A stretch of 59,831 bases of DNA from Burkholderiaceae bacterium (GTDB lineage: Bacteria; Pseudomonadota; Gammaproteobacteria; Burkholderiales; Burkholderiaceae_E). Under the pieces are notes generated by a model, which worked only from the letters and a program-made list of their open reading frames with translations, was not told where the DNA came from and ran no database searches. A program made the position numbers and the translations under genes. Of this stretch, positions 56,461 through 59,831 are shown in pieces. The number at the start of each line of letters is the position of its first letter. Within the stretch, counting starts at the first letter, position 1. The stretch is taken from contig JAMLIS010000017.1 in assembly GCA_023954015.1 (NCBI GenBank), positions 1 to 59,831 on the forward strand. The letters run 5' to 3'.

Positions 56461-57894
56461 TCAGCTCGCGGTGGAGCGCCCGTAGACGTCGTCGAAGCGC
56501 ACGATGTCGTCCTCGCCGAGGTAGTCGCCGCACTGCACTTCGATCATCACCAGCGGCACGACGCCGGGATTCTCCAGGCGATGCTTCGTCCCGATCGGAA
56601 TGTAGGTCGATTCGTTGGCGGCGACGAGGTGCTCGCGCTCGTTGCACTGCACCTTCGCGGTGCCCGAGACGACGATCCAGTGTTCGCTGCGATGATGATG
56701 CATCTGCAGCGACAGGCGTTCCTTCGGCTTGACCTCGATGCGCTTGATCTTGAAGCGCGGACCCTCCTGCAGCACGGTGTACGTGCCCCACGGCCGCGCG
56801 ACCGTGCGATGCAGCCGCGCCGATTCGTGCCCGCTCGACTTCAGCCGGTCGACGATCGTACGCACCTGCTGGCTCGCATCCTTGCCGGCGACGAGCAGCG
56901 CGTCGGGGGTGTCGACGATCAGCAGGTTCTCGACGCCCACCGCGGCGACGAGCCGGTCCTCGCTCTGCACGTGCGTGTTCTTCGCACCCTGCAGCAAAGC
57001 CTCGCCCACCGTCGTGTTGCCGTCCGCGTCGGGTTCGAGCTGTTCGGACACCGCCTTCCACGAACCGATGTCGCTCCAGTGAAAGGACGCCGGCAGCACG
57101 ACGACGCCGTCGGCCTTCTCCATCACCGCGTAGTCGATCGAGATTTCCGGGCAGGCGGCGAACCACTGCTCGGCGATGGCGAACTTCTCGTCGGTGGCAC
57201 CGGCGCGGCTCGCCTCCCAGGCCGCGCGCGCCGCCGCCAGCAGTTCCGGCGCGTGCGCCTGCATCGCATCGAGGATCGTCTGCGCGCGAAAGCAGAACAT
57301 CCCGCTGTTCCAGACGAAGCCGCCCGCCGCGAGGAACTGCACGGCGCGCGCTGCGTCGGGCTTCTCGACGAAGCGGCGCACGGTGCGCGCTTCGCCGCAG
57401 AAAGGCTCGCCCATCTCGATGTAGCCGAAGCCCGTTTCGGGTGCGCTCGGTCGGATGCCGAACAGCACGATCGATCCGGCCGACGCGAGTTCGGCCGCCT
57501 GACGCGCCACGGTGCGGAATGCCTCGGCGTCGGGAACCAGGTGGTCGGCCGGCAGCACGAGCAGGATCGCTTCCGGATCCAGCGCACTCGCCCACAAAGC
57601 CGCCAGCGCGACCGCGGGAGCGGTGTTGCGCCCGGCCGGCTCGAGCAGCTGCGTGACCTGCAGGCCGCGCGCCGCGGCGCAACTGCCGATTTCCTCGCGC
57701 GTCTTGAAGAAGTACTCGCGGTTGGTGACGATGGCGGCACGCCCACCGTCGGCGAGCGGCAGTGCACGCGCGAGCGTTTGCTGCAGCAGGCTCGGGGCGC
57801 CGCCGAGCCGCATGAAGGGCTTCGGGAACGCCTCGCGCGAAACCGGCCACAGACGGGTTCCGGCTCCGCCCGACAGGACGACTGGGATCAGCAT
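56461..57894 (-). CDS. manC: Mannose-1-phosphate guanylyltransferase / mannose-6-phosphate isomerase ManC
   Basis: The 477-residue bifunctional enzyme makes GDP-mannose for polysaccharides. The N-terminal nucleotidyltransferase begins MLIPVVLSGGAGTRLWPVSR, with FVEKPDAARAV and WNSGMF. The C-terminal cupin isomerase domain shows ARPWGTYTVLQEG, MHHHRSEHWIVVSG and YIPIGTKHRLENPG. ATG 57894 is chosen because it gives the exact family N-terminus; open frame upstream runs into galE on the other strand. It is divergent from galE with a 109-base gap, pointing to a shared promoter region for sugar nucleotide synthesis. Confidence 0.95.
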   Translation of the reverse strand: MLIPVVLSGGAGTRLWPVSREAFPKPFMRLGGAPSLLQQTLARALPLADGGRAAIVTNREYFFKTREEIGSCAAARGLQVTQLLEPAGRNTAPAVALAALWASALDPEAILLVLPADHLVPDAEAFRTVARQAAELASAGSIVLFGIRPSAPETGFGYIEMGEPFCGEARTVRRFVEKPDAARAVQFLAAGGFVWNSGMFCFRAQTILDAMQAHAPELLAAARAAWEASRAGATDEKFAIAEQWFAACPEISIDYAVMEKADGVVVLPASFHWSDIGSWKAVSEQLEPDADGNTTVGEALLQGAKNTHVQSEDRLVAAVGVENLLIVDTPDALLVAGKDASQQVRTIVDRLKSSGHESARLHRTVARPWGTYTVLQEGPRFKIKRIEVKPKERLSLQMHHHRSEHWIVVSGTAKVQCNEREHLVAANESTYIPIGTKHRLENPGVVPLVMIEVQCGDYLGEDDIVRFDDVYGRSTAS

Positions 57895-58003
57895 CGGCCG
57901 ATTGTACGGCCGGCTCCCCGGGCCCGTGCGACACTCGATGCCGGCGATCGTGCGATTTGTCGCGCGACGGGTATCGACTGCACAGCGAAAGGAGTCATCG
58001 GAA

Positions 58004-59032
58004 TTGGAGCGAACCAACGCAGCGGTGCTGGTGACGGGCGGGGCCGGGTACATCGGCTCGCACACGGTGCTCGAACTGCTGGAGTCGGGCTGGGACGTCG
58101 TCGTCGTCGACAATCTCTCGAACGCGAGCCCCGAGTCGCTGCGCCGCGTGCACGCGATCACCGGCCGCGAGGCGCCGCTGGTCGTCGCCGACATCCGGGA
58201 CGAGGACGCCCTGCGCGGCGTCTTCGCGTCGCGTGCCTTCGACGCGGTGATCCATTTCGCGGGGCTGAAGGCGGTGGGCGAGTCGGTGGCCGACCCGCTC
58301 TCGTACTACGACAACAACGTCGGCGGATCGATCGCGCTGCTGCGCACGATGGCGGCCGCCGGCGTTCGCCGCGTCGTCTTCAGCTCGTCCGCCACGGTAT
58401 ACGGCGATCCGCACTCGGTGCCGATCCGCGAGGACGCGCGCGTTTCGCCGACCAACCCCTACGGCCACAGCAAGGCGATGATCGAGCGCATCCTGCTCGA
58501 CCTCGTCGCTTCCGATCCGTCGTGGTCGGTCGGCATCCTGCGCTACTTCAATCCGGTCGGCGCGCACGAGAGCGGACGCATCGGCGAGGATCCGCGCGGC
58601 GTGCCGAACAACCTGATGCCGTACGTGAGCCAGGTCGCGGTCGGCCGGTTGCCGCAGCTGTCGGTGTTCGGCAGCGACTGGCCGACGCCTGACGGGACGG
58701 GCGTGCGCGACTACATCCACGTCGTCGATCTCGCGCGCGGTCATCTCGCGGCGCTCGCGCACGCGCGCGCGCAGGCCGGCGCGTTCACCGTGAACCTGGG
58801 AACCGGCGTGGGCTGCTCGGTGCTCGATCTCGTGCGCGCCTTCGAGCGCGCCAGCGGTCGGGCCGTTCCGTATCGGCTCGGCGACCGGCGACCGGGTGAC
58901 GTGGCGCAATGCTATGCGGACCCGTCCCGCGCCGAGCGGCTGCTTGCCTGGCGGGCGCAGTACGACGTCGAGCGGATGTGCGCCGACGCGTGGCGGTGGC
59001 AGCAGGCCAACCCGGGCGGTTACGAAGGCTGA
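58004..59032 (+). CDS. galE: UDP-glucose 4-epimerase GalE
   Basis: The 342-residue short-chain dehydrogenase-type epimerase interconverts UDP-glucose and UDP-galactose. It has the NAD site VTGGAGYIGSHTVLEL, FSSSATVYGD, the catalytic Tyr153 and Lys157 (NPYGHSK), LRYFNPVGAHESGRIGEDP and PDGTGVRDYIHVVDLA. All are diagnostic of GalE. There is no ATG at the right place. TTG 58004 has AAAGGAG 9 bases upstream and gives the normal N-terminus, so it is taken as the start. UDP-galactose and GDP-mannose (manC) together suggest supply for a surface polysaccharide. Confidence 0.95.
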   Translation: MERTNAAVLVTGGAGYIGSHTVLELLESGWDVVVVDNLSNASPESLRRVHAITGREAPLVVADIRDEDALRGVFASRAFDAVIHFAGLKAVGESVADPLSYYDNNVGGSIALLRTMAAAGVRRVVFSSSATVYGDPHSVPIREDARVSPTNPYGHSKAMIERILLDLVASDPSWSVGILRYFNPVGAHESGRIGEDPRGVPNNLMPYVSQVAVGRLPQLSVFGSDWPTPDGTGVRDYIHVVDLARGHLAALAHARAQAGAFTVNLGTGVGCSVLDLVRAFERASGRAVPYRLGDRRPGDVAQCYADPSRAERLLAWRAQYDVERMCADAWRWQQANPGGYEG

Positions 59033-59134
59033 GAAGCGCTGCCAAGGAAAAATCCGCCGCGCCCACTCGTGGCCGCACCGGCGGCCCGCGCAACGGCGAC
59101 GCCGTGCGCGGAGACGACACCCGGCACGAAATGA

Positions 59135-59401
59135 TCAGTGCTTCGTGCCCGTTCCCTTGCGCAGCGCCGGGTCCTCGCCCTTGGAACGCGCCTTGCCGGC
59201 CTTCTCGGCCTTCTCCATCTGCCGCGCTTCGTCGTCGTTGCGCGGCGCGGCCTTGCGCATCGCCTCGTCGACCTTGCCCGACTCGACGAACTGTTCGACG
59301 TCCTTGCGGTAATGGCGGGCGGCCTCGTAGTCGCCTTCGCCCTGCACGCGAGGGTGGCCCGGGGTCGCGCCGGGCGGGTTCTGCGCTTTGTCGTGCTTCA
59401 T
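59135..59401 (-). CDS. Small hydrophilic protein of unknown function
   Basis: I do not recognise a characterised family for this 88-residue protein, although similar short sequences with HPRVQGEGDYEAARHYRKDVEQFV and KGEDPALRKG seem common in Burkholderiales. It has no cysteine, signal or hydrophobic segment. It is highly charged and probably helical or partly disordered, recalling small stress-related proteins. An AGGAGA ribosome-binding site before the ATG at 59401 decides the start against a longer open frame on the same strand. It lies between galE and panC, on the panC strand. Confidence 0.78.
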   Translation of the reverse strand: MKHDKAQNPPGATPGHPRVQGEGDYEAARHYRKDVEQFVESGKVDEAMRKAAPRNDDEARQMEKAEKAGKARSKGEDPALRKGTGTKH

Positions 59402-59492
59402 GACGTTCTCCTGCTGCCGGATCGCGACGCGCGATCGGATCCAGGGTTGCGCAACCGGCAGGCCCGGGCGGCGCACCCGCGATCGCACGTTC

Positions 59493-59831
59493 TCAGAACT
59501 CCACGTTGTCGATGAGCCGCGTCGCGCCCAGTCGCGCCGCACCGAGCGCGACGAGCGCTTCGGCGCGCAGCAGGTCGTCGCTGCCGGGCGGGCCGAGATC
59601 CTCGCGCCGGCGAACGACGAGATAGTCCGGCGCCCAGCCCCGCGCGCGCAGACCGTCGAGCGCCTCTTCCTCTGCATCCCGTAGTTCGCGGCGCACGGCT
59701 TCGTCCTGCGGTCGCGACTCGGCCAGCCCCGCCGCGATCGCGCGGGCACGCTCGACCAGCGCAAGCAATGCACGATGCAGCGCCGGCGCCTCGGCGCGTT
59801 CGCCCGCGTCGAGGTACCCGTTGCGCGACGA
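59493..59831 (-). CDS. panC: Pantothenate synthetase PanC, C-terminal part (cut by window edge)
   Basis: The 112 residues visible read from SSRNGYLDAGERAEAPALHRAL to the closing LGATRLIDNVEF. The SSRN motif followed by YL and the ending TRLIDN(I/V) are typical of PanC, which joins pantoate and beta-alanine in pantothenate synthesis. The start lies beyond the window. The ATP-binding N-terminal half is not seen. Confidence 0.92.
   Translation of the reverse strand, partial: SSRNGYLDAGERAEAPALHRALLALVERARAIAAGLAESRPQDEAVRRELRDAEEEALDGLRARGWAPDYLVVRRREDLGPPGSDDLLRAEALVALGAARLGATRLIDNVEF

Overview
The window is a high-GC, densely packed chromosomal segment from a betaproteobacterium, most likely a Burkholderiales member. 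Evidence for this is the split three-subunit transhydrogenase (pntAa-pntAb-pntB), the mnmA / glutathione S-transferase / purB neighbourhood, the queA-tgt-yajC-secD-secF run, and a complete minor-pilin operon ending in pilY1. I see no rRNA, insertion sequence, prophage or CRISPR array. One tRNA-Leu(CAA) is present.

Layout. 1-3385: glycolate oxidase genes glcD (3' part), glcE, glcF. 3513-10378: type IV pilus minor pilin operon pilE-fimT-pilV-pilW-pilX-pilY1, mostly joined by 4-base stop/start overlaps. 10350-11102: an unrecognised lipoprotein on the minus strand. 11103-11558: a gene-free, repeat-rich gap. 11559-14819 (minus): proton-translocating transhydrogenase plus a small DUF4870-type membrane protein. 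15001-18997: mnmA, glutathione S-transferase (minus), purB, cytochrome c'. 19026-27153 (minus): GH15 enzyme, queA, tgt, yajC, secD, secF, cytochrome b561. 27340-27426: tRNA-Leu, followed by about 640 bp of tandem and low-complexity repeats.

The centrepiece is 28064-45268 on the minus strand, a seven-gene, roughly 17 kb run: glgB, glgE, treS-maltokinase fusion, a TM-helix membrane protein of the mechanosensitive-channel type, glgX, treZ, and a 1702-residue MalQ-TreY fusion. Six of the seven junctions I could place are overlaps or gaps under 20 bases. Together the enzymes form a closed loop. Trehalose goes to maltose, maltose-1-phosphate and branched alpha-glucan (TreS, Mak, GlgE, GlgB), and glucan returns to trehalose (GlgX, MalQ, TreY, TreZ). 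No glgA, glgC or glgP is seen here. A membrane channel-like gene inside this osmolyte loop suggests an osmotic buffering module.

45429-59831: a CPA1 cation/proton antiporter; a medium-chain-type acyl-CoA synthetase divergent from a lipoamide-dehydrogenase-like gene and two acyl-CoA dehydrogenases; a hibernation-factor-like gene and a CBS-DUF2267 gene; a PhoR-type kinase without PhoB; thpR and manC; galE; a small hydrophilic conserved protein; and the 3' part of panC.

The most unusual non-coding finding is a roughly 167 bp imperfect palindrome with CTAG ends. It occurs complete at 16154-16320 and degraded at 11158-11281 and 18442-18477. The two larger copies have different hairpin-tip sequences that still pair. 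Starts were chosen from ribosome-binding sites, overlaps and family N-termini. All functions are read from motifs and family knowledge, without database searches.
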